Notes: generated by a model not told the origin, from the letters alone. A stretch of DNA of 64,000 nucleotides from Blastococcus sp. CCUG 61487 (GCF_005222955.1 NZ_LWUA01000112.1:1-64000), one strand, 5' to 3'. Numbered from the stretch's first letter, positions 16,342 through 24,907 are shown. Numbers and translations: made by a program.

Positions 16342-16677
16342 ATGTCCGTGACGACGACGTCCCGCGCCCGGCTGGCCGGCGGCCTGCTCGCTGGCGGGCT
16401 GGCGCTCGGCTCGCTGGCCGGGTGCACCGTGACCTCCGAGAACGTCTCCTGCTCCACGAGCTCGTGCACGGTGACGCTGCGCGGCGACGGCGCGGAGGCC
16501 GACATCCTGGGCACCACCCTCTCCTTCGGGGGCGTCGAGGGCGGGCGGGCGTCGCTGAGCGTCGGGTCGGCGAACGTCTCGTGCAGCGAGGGGGAGAGCG
16601 TGGCGGCCGGTCCGCTGCGGCTGGAGTGCTCCTCGGTCGGCGAGGACTCCGTGGAGCTGACCGCGTCCCTGGGCTGA
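16342..16677 (+). CDS. Small secreted lipoprotein, unknown function
   Basis: The 111-residue protein has a signal peptide with a lipobox (LGSLAGC, Cys28). The mature part is Gly/Ser/Val-rich with five further Cys. These include CSTSSC just after the anchor and CSEGES and LECSS later, which could form disulfides in a small beta domain. It is probably anchored to the outer face of the cytoplasmic membrane. No family is recognised. Confidence 0.75.
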   Translation: MSVTTTSRARLAGGLLAGGLALGSLAGCTVTSENVSCSTSSCTVTLRGDGAEADILGTTLSFGGVEGGRASLSVGSANVSCSEGESVAAGPLRLECSSVGEDSVELTASLG

Positions 16678-16755
16678 GCGGTACGGTCGGTAGCGCCCCT
16701 CCGCGGAGGGGTCCGCGAACGCCATGTATTGTTTCGTCTGCCCCCGGCAGAACGA

Positions 16756-16828
16756 GCCCTCATCGTCTAGTGGTCCAGGACGCCGCCCTTTCAAGGCGGT
16801 AGCACGGGTTCGAACCCCGTTGGGGGCA
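16756..16828 (+). tRNA. tRNA-Glu (TTC)
   Basis: This 73-nt cloverleaf has acceptor GCCCTCA pairing with TGGGGGC and discriminator A. The anticodon stem CCGCC/GGCGG closes the loop CTTTCAA with anticodon TTC. The T-loop GTTCGAA is present. No CCA is encoded. It is first of three tandem tRNAs. Confidence 0.95.
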
Positions 16829-16842
16829 CATCACCACAGCAA

Positions 16843-16916
16843 GGCCCTGTAGCGCAGTTGGTTAGCGCGCCGCCCTGTCACGGCGGAGGTCGCGGGTTCG
16901 AGTCCCGTCAGGGTCG
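16843..16916 (+). tRNA. tRNA-Asp (GTC)
   Basis: This 74-nt cloverleaf has acceptor GGCCCTG pairing with CAGGGTC and discriminator G. The anticodon loop CTGTCAC gives anticodon GTC, and the T-loop is GTTCGAG. It follows tRNA-Glu by 14 nt, so the cluster is probably co-transcribed. Confidence 0.95.
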
Positions 16917-16941
16917 CCGCCCGGTGTTCGCGCACCGGGAG

Positions 16942-17015
16942 GGGCAGGTAGCTCAGTCGGTACGAGCGCTCGCCTGAAAAGCGAGAGGTCGGCGGTTCGA
17001 CCCCGCCCCTGCCCA
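16942..17015 (+). tRNA. tRNA-Phe (GAA)
   Basis: This 74-nt cloverleaf has acceptor GGGCAGG pairing with CCTGCCC and discriminator A. The anticodon loop CTGAAAA gives anticodon GAA. A CCCGGTG/CACCGGG hairpin lies between it and tRNA-Asp and may aid processing. Confidence 0.95.
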
Positions 17016-17050
17016 CACACTCCACCCGGCCCCCGGCCGGGGCACCCCCG

Positions 17051-18106
17051 CTAGGCGCCCGCTCCGGGCTCGCCGGCCGTCGGCAGCACCAGAGCCGCGA
17101 GCTGGTCGTAGACCTCGGCGTGCACCCGCCGGACCGCCTCCCGCTGCTCCTCCCGCCACGCCCGGTCTGCCGGGCGCAGGATCGGCCGGGTGAGGGCGGC
17201 CGACACGGCCGCGGTGAGCGACACCGGGTCGAACCCGTGGACCTCGTCGTTGGCGTAGGTGACGACCTCCGACCACTGGTCGGCGAAGAACCCGCAGCTC
17301 GGTGCCACCACGCGGGTGCCGACGTCGCGGCAGACCTCCAGGTCGCGGGAGTGCGTACCGCACCGCTCCGGCAGCACCGCGGCGTGCAGCTGCTGCAGCT
17401 GTCCGGCCAGCTCGTGCGGCTCGTGGTGCACCAGCTCCAGCTCGCCCCGATCGGCCATCTCGCGGACACCCGGGTGCACCTCCCCACCGGCCGCGGCGAG
17501 CACGCGCAGCCGGCCGCCGCCGGAGACGGCCCCGGAGGCCGCGGCCCGCGCCACCGCCACCGGGTCGGGCACCGCGGCCGTGGCCGCCCCCAGCCGCACG
17601 CCCACCAGTCCCCGCTCGGCCCCGAGCTGCGGATCGGGCACGGCGAGCGACGGATGGGCCAGCACGATCGCGGTCCGGCCGTACCTGTCGGCGATCTCGT
17701 CGGCCGCCGACGGCGTCAGCGTGATCACCACCTCCGCCGTCGCCAGCACCGTGCGGAGCTCGTCGTCGTGCCCGCGCCGGGAGCTCTGCAACGGGTTCCG
17801 GAGCTGGTGCACGGTGACCACCAGCGGCACCCCGAGACGCCGCACCACCTCGGTCCAGCCCTCCAGGTCGTGGCCTTCCAGGAGTCCCTGACCGGAGTGC
17901 AGGTGCAGGACGTCGATCTCGCCGGCGTGCGCGGTCAGGTGGTCCTCGTCCAGCCACGGGCTCGGCCCCTCGGACGGCCCGACGCGGACCACGTCGGCGG
18001 GGAGGACGGCGTCGACGTACGGGTCGCCGAACGGCACGCTCGCCACGCGGATCCGGCCGGGCGCGGCGGCGGACTGCTCGCCCGGACGGGCATCGGGGTC
18101 GATCAC
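17051..18106 (-). CDS. GT4-like glycosyltransferase
   Basis: The protein has about 351 residues from GTG 18106; the frame stays open to 18139. The N-terminal half shows a Rossmann pattern with IDVLHLHSGQ and VPLVVTVHQLRNP, typical of GT-B fold family 4 enzymes. The C-terminal half has ELAGQLQQLHAAVLPERCGTHSRDLEVCRDVGTRVVAPSCG, the place where GT4 enzymes bind the nucleotide sugar with an ExGxxxLE-like motif. It probably transfers a sugar in cell-surface or small-molecule glycoside synthesis. Donor and acceptor cannot be told. It stands alone between the tRNAs and an unrelated gene. Confidence 0.7.
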   Translation of the reverse strand: MIDPDARPGEQSAAAPGRIRVASVPFGDPYVDAVLPADVVRVGPSEGPSPWLDEDHLTAHAGEIDVLHLHSGQGLLEGHDLEGWTEVVRRLGVPLVVTVHQLRNPLQSSRRGHDDELRTVLATAEVVITLTPSAADEIADRYGRTAIVLAHPSLAVPDPQLGAERGLVGVRLGAATAAVPDPVAVARAAASGAVSGGGRLRVLAAAGGEVHPGVREMADRGELELVHHEPHELAGQLQQLHAAVLPERCGTHSRDLEVCRDVGTRVVAPSCGFFADQWSEVVTYANDEVHGFDPVSLTAAVSAALTRPILRPADRAWREEQREAVRRVHAEVYDQLAALVLPTAGEPGAGA

Positions 18107-18262
18107 TGACTTCTGTCTGCTCCTCGGGCGGGCGAGCACCGGGCGGCTCGACCTGGATCGTCCCCGGCCACGGATGGCACGGGGACGGCCCCAGCACCTA
18201 CCCCGACGGCCGCTCGCAAACCCGCCGGCGACTCCAACGGGTGACCACGGGCATCCGGGGCG

Positions 18263-18976
18263 TCAACCGGCGGACGTCGCCGAGCCCGCCTGGACCTCGC
18301 TGCGCGCCTGCCGCGCCGCCGCGTAGGCCGGGGCCCGGAACCGGGCCAGGGGCCCGTCCGGCGCGAGGCCGGGCGGCGGATGGCACACCGCGTCGAAGCG
18401 CACGTCCGGATCGAGCGGCTCCGCGGGACGGCCGACGGTGAGCCGCCCGAACGTCCGCCACTCCCCCAGCCCCCGGGCTGCGGCCAGGTCGAACACCACG
18501 GGGCGCTCCCCGGCGGCCCGCACCAGCGGCCCGGCCTCGGAGGGGACGTCGTCGGCCACCGGCAGGGCGGCCAGCCGCAGCGGCCCGGCCGCCGTGCGGT
18601 ACGCCATGATCGAGGAGTGGACGGTCGCCGCGTCGACGCGCGGTACCGGCACCAGCCGGGTGAGGGCACCGCGCCCGGTGGAGGAGAGCAGCAGGTCCAC
18701 CGGCGCCGCCGAGCCCGCGCCGAGCCGGACGGCGATGCCCAGTACGTCGGGCAGCGGCGCCGGCAGCCCGGCGCCGCGCGAGAAGCGGACGACGACCTCC
18801 TCGCGGCCGGACGCATCGAGGAAGGGCACCCCCCACGCGGGGCCGCCGCCGAAGCGCTCCAGCACGCCGCGGAACACCGCACCCCGCGGGTGCATGGGCT
18901 TGCCCCGGCGCCACCGGGCCAGCGCCCCGAGCGGCACCGCCGCCATCCGGCCGGCCGTGCGCGGCAGGTCCACCAC
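18263..18976 (-). CDS. Unassigned conserved protein, possibly catalase-fold
   Basis: The 237-residue protein has a GTG start 6 nt after AGGAG. It contains HPRGAVFRGVLERFG, VVVRFSRGAG and LPDVLGIAVRLG, and a middle stretch VDLLLSSTGRGALTRLVPV. The His followed by G-V-F and R-F-S, then D-x-x-G-x-A-V-R, is reminiscent of the heme-catalase beta barrel, but the match is loose. The function is unknown. No operon partner is evident. Confidence 0.55.
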   Translation of the reverse strand: MVDLPRTAGRMAAVPLGALARWRRGKPMHPRGAVFRGVLERFGGGPAWGVPFLDASGREEVVVRFSRGAGLPAPLPDVLGIAVRLGAGSAAPVDLLLSSTGRGALTRLVPVPRVDAATVHSSIMAYRTAAGPLRLAALPVADDVPSEAGPLVRAAGERPVVFDLAAARGLGEWRTFGRLTVGRPAEPLDPDVRFDAVCHPPPGLAPDGPLARFRAPAYAAARQARSEVQAGSATSAG

Positions 18977-19235
18977 GTCGATCTCCTCTCGCCGGGACGC
19001 TCCCTACCCCGCTCCACCCCGACCACGCGACACCTCCGGCGCGGTCCGCGGCGGGGGCTGGCCGGACGCGGCACGGGCGGCTAGCGTGGGCCGACGGCGG
19101 CCCGGACCGTTGTGCACTGCTGCGCCCGGATTCGCGGAAACGCCGAGGTCGAGCGGCGAACTGTGCGGAACCCGACGGCGATCTTCGGCGGAATCTGCCC
19201 GATGCGTCGCGATGACACGGAACGGTCCGCACAAC

Positions 19236-19241
19236 TACGTT
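19236..19241 (+). promoter_or_regulatory. -10 box TACGTT, leaderless start
   Basis: TACGTT lies 6 nt before ATG 19248 of a small membrane protein. The rest of 18,977-19,235 shows no gene. Confidence 0.5.
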
Positions 19242-19247
19242 CGATCC

Positions 19248-19463
19248 ATGCTCTCGACGCTCCTGGTCATCGCCGGTGTCCTCGTGGGGCTGCTCGTGCT
19301 GCTCGCCGTGATCGTGAGCCTCAGCGCCCGGCCCGCCACAGTCGCGCGCGACTCGGCGTCGACGCGGAGCGAGACCTGGGTCGCCCAGGCCGGCCGCCCG
19401 CACCCCGATGCCTGGTCGCCGGCGACCAGCACGACGACCAACGAGATGCCCGCCGTCCGCTGA
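19248..19463 (+). CDS. Small single-span membrane protein
   Basis: The 71-residue protein has one membrane helix at residues 3-25 (LLVIAGVLVGLLVLLAVIVSL), then a polar, Ser/Thr-rich tail. The start is set by the leaderless -10 box; a longer frame extends upstream without a ribosome site. Function is unknown. It converges on the GMC operon, with a hairpin between. Confidence 0.6.
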   Translation: MLSTLLVIAGVLVGLLVLLAVIVSLSARPATVARDSASTRSETWVAQAGRPHPDAWSPATSTTTNEMPAVR

Positions 19464-19479
19464 GTCGTCCCCCCGGTCT

Positions 19480-19523
19480 CCGAGGTCCCGGTGGCTGCGG
19501 CATGCGCGCCGCCGGGACCTCGG
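19480..19523. terminator. Bidirectional hairpin between convergent genes
   Basis: CCGAGGTCCCGG (19480-19491) pairs perfectly with CCGGGACCTCGG (19512-19523). It separates the small membrane protein (+) from the GMC oxidoreductase (-). Confidence 0.65.
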
Positions 19524-19547
19524 CCCGGGCTCCGCGGCTGAGCCGGC

Positions 19548-21023
19548 TCAGGTCATGAGCTCGGCGGCGCGCTCCCCGAGCAGGATCGCCGTCGCCGCCG
19601 TCCCCCGGCTGGGCACGGTCGGCAGCACGGAGGTGTCGACGACGCGCAGCCCCGCCACGCCGCGCACCCGCAGGTGCTGGTCGACGACGGCGCCGGGGTC
19701 GGAGTCGGGCCCCATCGGCGCGGTGCCCGAGAGGTGCACCGCCGTCGTCACCCGCTCGAGGAGCCAGGCGTCGAGCACCGCGTCGTCCTCCAGGACCGCG
19801 TCGGGCAGCGCCGCCGAACGTGCCGCGACCTCCGCGAACGCCGCGCTGCCCAGCAACGCCGCCGCGGTGCGGACGCCCTCGCGGAGGCCGTGCCGGTCGT
19901 CGGCCTCGCCGAGGTGGCCGTACTCCAGCCGCGGCGGGCCGATCGGGTCGTCCGGTGCCAGGCTCAGCCGGCCGCGGCCGACCGGGTGCTGGAGCCCCAC
20001 CGAGACGGCGGGTTCGGCGTCGCCGGCGAAGGGGCGCAGCCAGGGCATGAGCTCCACCTCCCGGCGGCTCCCGGCCAGGGGGAGGTGCAGCAGCCCGTGC
20101 AGGGCCGCCGTCGCCGGGGGCAGCGCAGAATCGGGCCGATAGGGGACGTAGACCAGCGGGTGGTCGCTGAACGCCGAGCCGACGCCGGGCAGGTCGGCCA
20201 CGACTTCGATCCCCGCGGCGCGGAGGTCGCGTGCGGGCCCGAGGCCCGACACCAGGAGCAGGTAGGCCGAGCCGACGGCGCCCGCGCTCAGGACGACCTC
20301 GCCCGCGTGGACGGGCCCGTCGTCGGTCAGGACGCCGACGGCGCGGCCGTCCTCGACCAGGACCCGCCGGACGGCGACACCCCCGCGCACGGTCAGGTTG
20401 GGCAGCGCCCGCCGCGGCGCCAGGTAGGCGATCGCCGCGTTGATCCGCACCCCGCGGTCGACGTTGAACGGGATGCGGCCGTAGCCGGAGGGGGACTCAC
20501 CGTTCTTGTCCGGCTCGTCGGGGAGCCCGAGCTCGGCGCAGGCGGCGGCGAAGGCGTCGGCCAGCGGTGAGGGGCTGGGCAGCCGGCGGACCGGCACCGG
20601 CCCGTCGTCCCCGTGGTCCGGGGAGGTCCCGAAGTCGTGGTCGGTCTCCAGCCGGCGGAAGGCCGGGAGCACCGCGTCGTAGGTCCACAACGGTCCGGCC
20701 GCCCACGCGTCGAAGTCCGCCCGCCGCGCGCGCACGAAGACGGCGGCGTTCACCGCGCTCGAACCGCCGGCGATGCGGCCCCGCGGCACCCGGGCGGCCC
20801 GGCCCGGGATGACCTCGGCGGCCAGGTCCCAGTTCGCCGCGTGGCCCGGCGCGGCGGCGGCCAGGCTCGCCGGATCGAGCACCTCGGCGGGCCACTCCTC
20901 GCGGCCCAGCGGTACCGCCCCGGCCTCGAGCAGCAGCACCTCACGGCCCGCATCGGCCAGCCGGGCGGCCAGGGCGCACCCGGACGTGCCGGCGCCCACC
21001 ACGAGGACGTCGGGCCGGCTCAC
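19548..21023 (-). CDS. GMC-family FAD-dependent alcohol dehydrogenase
   Basis: The 491-residue protein has a GTG start 3 nt after the upstream stop. It has the FAD-binding dinucleotide site VVGAGTSGCALAARLADAG, the GMC signature GGSSAVNAAVFVRA, and a C-terminal His (HLSGTAPMG). The final motif VVDTSVLPTVPSRGTAATA recalls the mycofactocin-linked MftG subgroup more than choline dehydrogenases. It oxidises an unknown alcohol. It is the third gene of an operon with an AMP-ligase and a metallo-beta-lactamase-fold hydrolase. No mycofactocin maturase genes are visible here. Confidence 0.85.
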   Translation of the reverse strand: MSRPDVLVVGAGTSGCALAARLADAGREVLLLEAGAVPLGREEWPAEVLDPASLAAAAPGHAANWDLAAEVIPGRAARVPRGRIAGGSSAVNAAVFVRARRADFDAWAAGPLWTYDAVLPAFRRLETDHDFGTSPDHGDDGPVPVRRLPSPSPLADAFAAACAELGLPDEPDKNGESPSGYGRIPFNVDRGVRINAAIAYLAPRRALPNLTVRGGVAVRRVLVEDGRAVGVLTDDGPVHAGEVVLSAGAVGSAYLLLVSGLGPARDLRAAGIEVVADLPGVGSAFSDHPLVYVPYRPDSALPPATAALHGLLHLPLAGSRREVELMPWLRPFAGDAEPAVSVGLQHPVGRGRLSLAPDDPIGPPRLEYGHLGEADDRHGLREGVRTAAALLGSAAFAEVAARSAALPDAVLEDDAVLDAWLLERVTTAVHLSGTAPMGPDSDPGAVVDQHLRVRGVAGLRVVDTSVLPTVPSRGTAATAILLGERAAELMT

Positions 21024-21026
21024 CGC

Positions 21027-22364
21027 TCAGGTCCCGTCGAGGCCCAGCACGCCGGGCAGGTCGAGCCGGCGCACCTTGCCGGTGGAGGTGCGCGGCAGCT
21101 GGTCGAGGCGGTGCAGCGCCTTGGGCCGCTTGGCCGCCCCGAGCCGCTCCCGCGCCCAGGTGGACAGCTCCAAGGGGTCGGCCTCGCCGACGTAGGCGCC
21201 CACGACCAGCTGCCCCCACTCGGGGTCCGGCACCCCGAAGACGGCGCTCTCCACGACGCCGGGGTGCGCGTCGAGCACCGCCTCCACCTCGGCCGGGTAG
21301 ACGTTCACCCCACCGGAGATCACCAGGTCCTCGCGGCGGCCGTCCAGCCAGACCACGCCGTCGTCGTCGACCCGGCCCAGGTCGCCCACGGTGACCAGGT
21401 CCCCGCGCCAGGCCGCGGCCGTCTTCTCCGGCGCCCGCCAGTACTCGAAGCGGGCCCAGCGCGGCACCGCGCACCACAGCTGCCCGCGTGCGTCGGTCTC
21501 CAGCCGCCGGCCGGGTCGCGCGCGGCCCACGCTGCCGGGGCGGGCCAGCCAGTCCTCCGGCGAGCAGACGGTGAACTGCGCCTCGGTCGAGCCGTAGAAC
21601 TCCCAGACGCTGCCCTCCGGGAGGGCGGCGAGCACGGCCCGCTTCAGCGGCTCGGGGCAGGGGGCCCCGGCGTGCACGAGCCGCCGGAACGACGACCAGT
21701 CGACCGGCGGGCCGTGGCCGAGCAGCCGTTGCAGGTGGGTCGGCACGCAGAAGGTGGTGGTGGGCCGCAGGGTCCCGATGGCCTCCGCGGCGCGGGCGAC
21801 GTCGAACGGGCCCGGCAGCGCCACCTCTCCCCCGGCCAGCAGGGTGTGGATCGCGAAGCGCAGCGGCGCGCTGTGGTGCAGCGGGGAGAGCACGAGGTGC
21901 CGGTCGTGCGGGCCGAAGCCCCACAGGTCGATCTCCTCGGCCGCGAGCGCGCGGGCGTCGTCGTCGGCCAGGACGCCGGACCACACGCCCTTGCGCCGTC
22001 CCGTCGTCCCCGACGTGTAGTGCATCGGCCGGGCGAGCGGCACGTCGGCGAGGTCGGCCTCGTCGGTGCCGGTGAGCAGCCGGGCGGGGTCGTCGGCGAC
22101 GTCCAGGGCGGGGTCGGCGTCCTCGGCCAGCGCCGCCCGCTCCGCGGCCGGCAGGCCCGGATCGAGGACGACGGGCACGATGCCGGTGCGCAGCGCACCG
22201 AGGACGACGGCCAGCAGCGCCGGCGACGCCGCCGCGGAGACCAGCAGCCGGTCCCCGCGACGCACGCCCGCGGCGGCCAGCGCCGCCGCCGCCCGCCGCT
22301 GGTCCCGCTCGCTCTCCGCGCTGCGGACGACCGGCACCTGGCCGGAGCTCACGGCTCGACTCAC
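21027..22364 (-). CDS. AMP-dependent acyl-CoA synthetase/ligase
   Basis: The 445-residue protein is shorter than most acyl-CoA synthetases because the N-terminal part is compact. It has the P-loop YTSGTTGRRKG, the aromatic motif VWEFYGSTEAQ, DLGRVDDDG with the hinge DGRREDLVISGG, and a catalytic Lys in RTSTGKVRR. It would activate a carboxylic acid to acyl-AMP and then acyl-CoA. Its GTG start overlaps the stop of the hydrolase gene upstream (GTGA). In this operon it may act on the acid formed after oxidation by the GMC enzyme, which is inference. Confidence 0.85.
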   Translation of the reverse strand: MSRAVSSGQVPVVRSAESERDQRRAAAALAAAGVRRGDRLLVSAAASPALLAVVLGALRTGIVPVVLDPGLPAAERAALAEDADPALDVADDPARLLTGTDEADLADVPLARPMHYTSGTTGRRKGVWSGVLADDDARALAAEEIDLWGFGPHDRHLVLSPLHHSAPLRFAIHTLLAGGEVALPGPFDVARAAEAIGTLRPTTTFCVPTHLQRLLGHGPPVDWSSFRRLVHAGAPCPEPLKRAVLAALPEGSVWEFYGSTEAQFTVCSPEDWLARPGSVGRARPGRRLETDARGQLWCAVPRWARFEYWRAPEKTAAAWRGDLVTVGDLGRVDDDGVVWLDGRREDLVISGGVNVYPAEVEAVLDAHPGVVESAVFGVPDPEWGQLVVGAYVGEADPLELSTWARERLGAAKRPKALHRLDQLPRTSTGKVRRLDLPGVLGLDGT

Positions 22365-23230
22365 GCCGGGCGCACCGTGCCGTCCGGCGCCTGCTCGACA
22401 CGGCCCTCGGCGCGCAGCTTGTCCAGGGTCGCCCTGGTCGACTGCGCGGCCGCGAACCAGACATTGCGCGGCACCTCGGCGTAGATGCTCGCGACCAGCT
22501 CGTCGACGGTCGTCGCGCCGTCCTGCAGCGCCGCGAGCACCTGGCCCTCGCGGTAGGCCCGGTGGGCGACGTAGTAGTCGAGGACGGCGCCGGGGTCCTC
22601 GGTCAGCTCCGGCCCGTGGCCGCAGTAGAGCGCGCTGGGGCCGAGGTCGCGCACCCGCCGCAGCGACTCCAGGTAGGCGACGACGTCTCCCTCGGGATGA
22701 GTGACCACCGACGTCCCGCGGCCGAGCACGTGGTCGCCGACGAGGACGGCGCCGGACTCGATGCGGAAGGCCAGGTGGTCGTCGCAGTGCCCCGGGGTCG
22801 GGACGACGTCGACCGTGGTGCCGGCCAGCCGCAGCCGGTCGCCCCCGGCCAGGACCCGCCCCTCCGGCCCGGCGACCTCGGGACGGCCGGCCATCACCTG
22901 GGCGCCGAAGCGGGCCGACCAGGGCAGGGCCGCCTCGGCGTGGTCGCCGTGGTGGTGGGTGACCAGCACCGCGGCGCACCGGGCGCCCCGGGCGGCCAGC
23001 GCCTCCTCGACCGCGGCGAGGTGCGCGGGGTCGTCGGGTCCGGGATCGACGAGCACGGCCTGTCCGCTGCCCGGTGCGCCCACGAGGTAGGTGTTCGTAC
23101 CGTCCAGGGTCATCCCCGAGGGGTTCGGCGCGAGGACGCGCGTGACCAGCGGCTCCAGGTCGGCGGTGCGCGGCAGCGTGCCCGGTGCGGGCAGCTGCCA
23201 GGTGGCGCGCGGATCTGCCGGTGCGTTCAT
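22361..23230 (-). CDS. Metallo-beta-lactamase-fold hydrolase (LACTB2-like)
   Basis: The 289-residue protein has THHHGDH, a GHCDDH third-metal region and GDHVLG. A C-terminal helical cap (residues about 230-285) ends in a winged-helix-like segment (DELVASIYAEVP...LDKLRAEGRV), as in LACTB2/hydroxyacylglutathione-hydrolase relatives. It is the first gene of a three-gene operon with a ligase and a GMC oxidoreductase, started from a leaderless promoter. Substrate is unknown: thioester, lactone or RNA are all possible in this family. Confidence 0.85.
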   Translation of the reverse strand: MNAPADPRATWQLPAPGTLPRTADLEPLVTRVLAPNPSGMTLDGTNTYLVGAPGSGQAVLVDPGPDDPAHLAAVEEALAARGARCAAVLVTHHHGDHAEAALPWSARFGAQVMAGRPEVAGPEGRVLAGGDRLRLAGTTVDVVPTPGHCDDHLAFRIESGAVLVGDHVLGRGTSVVTHPEGDVVAYLESLRRVRDLGPSALYCGHGPELTEDPGAVLDYYVAHRAYREGQVLAALQDGATTVDELVASIYAEVPRNVWFAAAQSTRATLDKLRAEGRVEQAPDGTVRPA

Positions 23231-23237
23231 CCTCGGC

Positions 23238-23243
23238 ACGCTA
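23238..23243 (-). promoter_or_regulatory. -10 box TAGCGT, leaderless start of hydrolase operon
   Basis: On the minus strand TAGCGT is 7 nt before ATG 23230. Confidence 0.55.
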
Positions 23244-23283
23244 GCCCGACGGCCCGTCCGGCCGGGATCAGGGGCACTGCGGC

Positions 23284-23308
23284 CCGCCACCCATCCCCGA
23301 GGTGGCGG
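23284..23308. terminator. Hairpin after M23 peptidase
   Basis: CCGCCACC and GGTGGCGG pair around a 9-nt loop, between the peptidase stop and the hydrolase promoter. Both flanking genes are on the minus strand. Confidence 0.5.
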
Positions 23309-23312
23309 ACCG

Positions 23313-23368
23313 CAGTCGTCTGCGGCAACCAGTCGTCTCCGGCAACCGGTCGTCTCCGGCCAGTCGTC
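23313..23368. repeat. 17-bp direct repeats
   Basis: CAGTCGTCTSCGGCAAC occurs twice in tandem (23313-23329 and 23330-23346), followed by partial copies CGGTCGTCTCCGGC and CAGTCGTC. The array abuts the 3' end of the M23 peptidase gene. It may be slippage-derived. Confidence 0.6.
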
Positions 23369-23369
23369 C

Positions 23370-24713
23370 TCAGCACACGGTGCCGAGATCGACCCCGCGT
23401 GCCCGCAGCCACGGCACCGGGTTGCTGTGGCCGCTGTACATGAGGCCGCGCGGGTGGACCTCGAAGTGCAGGTGCGGCCCGGTGGACTGCCCGCGGTTGC
23501 CCACCTCGGCGATCACCTCGCCGGCACGGACCCGGTCGCCGGCCCGCACGAAGTAGGTGTTCACGTGGCCGTACACGGTGACGTAGCCGTCGTCCCCGAG
23601 GATCCAGATCGCCAGGCCGAACCCGCTGGCGGCGCCCGCCCGCTGCACCACGCCGGAGTGGGCGGAGTACACGGGAGTTCCGATCGGGGCGGCGATGTCC
23701 ACCCCGCCGTGCAGCGATCCCCAGCGCGGTCCGAAGCAGCTGGACACCCGGCCCGACGTCGGCCGCACGTAGGGGCCCCCGCCGGCCGACGAGCCGCCCC
23801 CGCCGGTCGACGAGCCGGAGCCGGAGGAGTTCCGCGCGGCCGCAGCGGCCGCGGCCGCCTCGGCCGCGGCGCGCTCGGCCGCCGCCCGTGCCGCCGCCTC
23901 CTCCGCTGCCTTCTGCTGCTGCCAGGCCAGGTGCGCGTCGCGGGCGCCCTGGAGCTGCAGCAGCTGGATCTGCGCGCCCTGCAGCTGTTCCTCGTAGGCC
24001 GACTTCTGCGCCTCGATCTCGGCGTAGGCGCCCTGCTGCGCGGCCAGCTGCGCGTCGGCCTGCGCCTTGGCCGTCGCCGCCGCCTCTTCCGCGGCGGCCA
24101 TCTCGTCGCGCGCGGCGCGGGCCGCCGACTCGGCGTTGGCCTGGGCGATGCGGGCGACCTCCATCTCGGCCAGCACCTCGACCTTGTTGGCGCCGACGTA
24201 GTCGAGCAGCGCCGCGCGCTGCAGGAGTTCCCCCGGCCCGTTCGCGTCCAGGAGCGCCGCGGAGCTGCTCAGCGCGGTGCCCTGCATGTAGCTGTCCCGC
24301 GAGAAGGAGGCGATGCGGACCTGGGCCGCGGCCACGCCCTGCGCCGCCAGCTCCAGCTGCGCGGCGGCCTCCTCGGCCCGGCCCTGCGCCTCCAGCAGCG
24401 CCTCCTCGGCGGCGAGGTAGGCGGTGCCCGCGGCCTCGGCCTGCACGCCCACCCGCTCCAGCTCGGCCTCGGCGGCGGCCACCAGCCCGGCGATGCGTCC
24501 GACCTCGGCCGCGGCGGCCGCCTGCTGCGACTTGGCGGCGTCGAGCTGGCTGTCGGTGGGGTTCGGCGGCGGGGGCGGCAGGGCGAGGGCGGGCGAGGCG
24601 GTGGCGACCAGGGTGGCGCCGGCGAGGACGGCGACCAGCGCGGCCCGCACCGGACGGGCTCGGCGGTCACCGGAGCGCGCGGACGCCGGTCCTGACGGGC
24701 GGCGCTGGAACAT
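23370..24713 (-). CDS. Secreted coiled-coil M23 peptidase (cell-wall hydrolase)
   Basis: The 447-residue protein has a signal peptide near residues 18-45 (cleavage after ASPALA). An Ala/Glu/Gln-rich coiled coil runs over 55-300, like EnvC or the N-terminus of RipA. A Ser/Gly linker follows, then an M23 domain from about 330 with HGGVDIA and GPHLHFEVH as zinc ligands. Such proteins cut or activate cutting of peptidoglycan cross-links during division. GTCACN-type direct repeats in the promoter may bind the cell-wall regulator MtrA. Confidence 0.88.
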   Translation of the reverse strand: MFQRRPSGPASARSGDRRARPVRAALVAVLAGATLVATASPALALPPPPPNPTDSQLDAAKSQQAAAAAEVGRIAGLVAAAEAELERVGVQAEAAGTAYLAAEEALLEAQGRAEEAAAQLELAAQGVAAAQVRIASFSRDSYMQGTALSSSAALLDANGPGELLQRAALLDYVGANKVEVLAEMEVARIAQANAESAARAARDEMAAAEEAAATAKAQADAQLAAQQGAYAEIEAQKSAYEEQLQGAQIQLLQLQGARDAHLAWQQQKAAEEAAARAAAERAAAEAAAAAAAARNSSGSGSSTGGGGSSAGGGPYVRPTSGRVSSCFGPRWGSLHGGVDIAAPIGTPVYSAHSGVVQRAGAASGFGLAIWILGDDGYVTVYGHVNTYFVRAGDRVRAGEVIAEVGNRGQSTGPHLHFEVHPRGLMYSGHSNPVPWLRARGVDLGTVC

Positions 24714-24766
24714 GACGAGCTCCCGGGGAAGGGGACGGGCGAGGCGTGCCCGGCGAGGTTCGCACC

Positions 24767-24785
24767 GTCACCGTTCGTCACAAAG
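24767..24785. promoter_or_regulatory. Candidate MtrA-like direct repeat
   Basis: GTCACCGTT and GTCACAAAG are spaced by one base, with another GTCACCGTC at 24828. M. tuberculosis MtrA binds direct repeats of GTCACAgcg-like units before cell-division and wall genes. The peptidase gene starts 54 bp away on the minus strand. This is a weak motif match only. Confidence 0.3.
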
Positions 24786-24893
24786 GCAACACGCGCAACA
24801 TTCGCCGCGCCGTGACGAGAACGTTCAGTCACCGTCTCAACACGATCGGTATGTCGACTTCGACGTCCCGCCGACCGTTGCCGCGGGCCGATC

Positions 24894-24899
24894 TACGCT
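24894..24899 (+). promoter_or_regulatory. -10 box TACGCT, leaderless start
   Basis: TACGCT lies 8 nt before GTG 24908, favouring this start over ATG 24851 for the dehydrogenase. Confidence 0.5.
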
Positions 24900-24907
24900 C
24901 TGCAGCC

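Noticed and set aside
16756-17015. tRNA cluster as attachment site of the island
   Set aside because: All three tRNAs are complete, no duplicated 3' tRNA fragment is seen, and 4.7 kb of chromosomal genes separate them from the accessory region.
20613-22484. Very long plus-strand open frames opposite the GMC and ligase genes
   Set aside because: High GC makes long antisense frames common; the minus-strand proteins match known families with correct starts and coupling.
23313-23368. Short direct repeats as a CRISPR array
   Set aside because: Units are 17 bp and contiguous, with no spacers.
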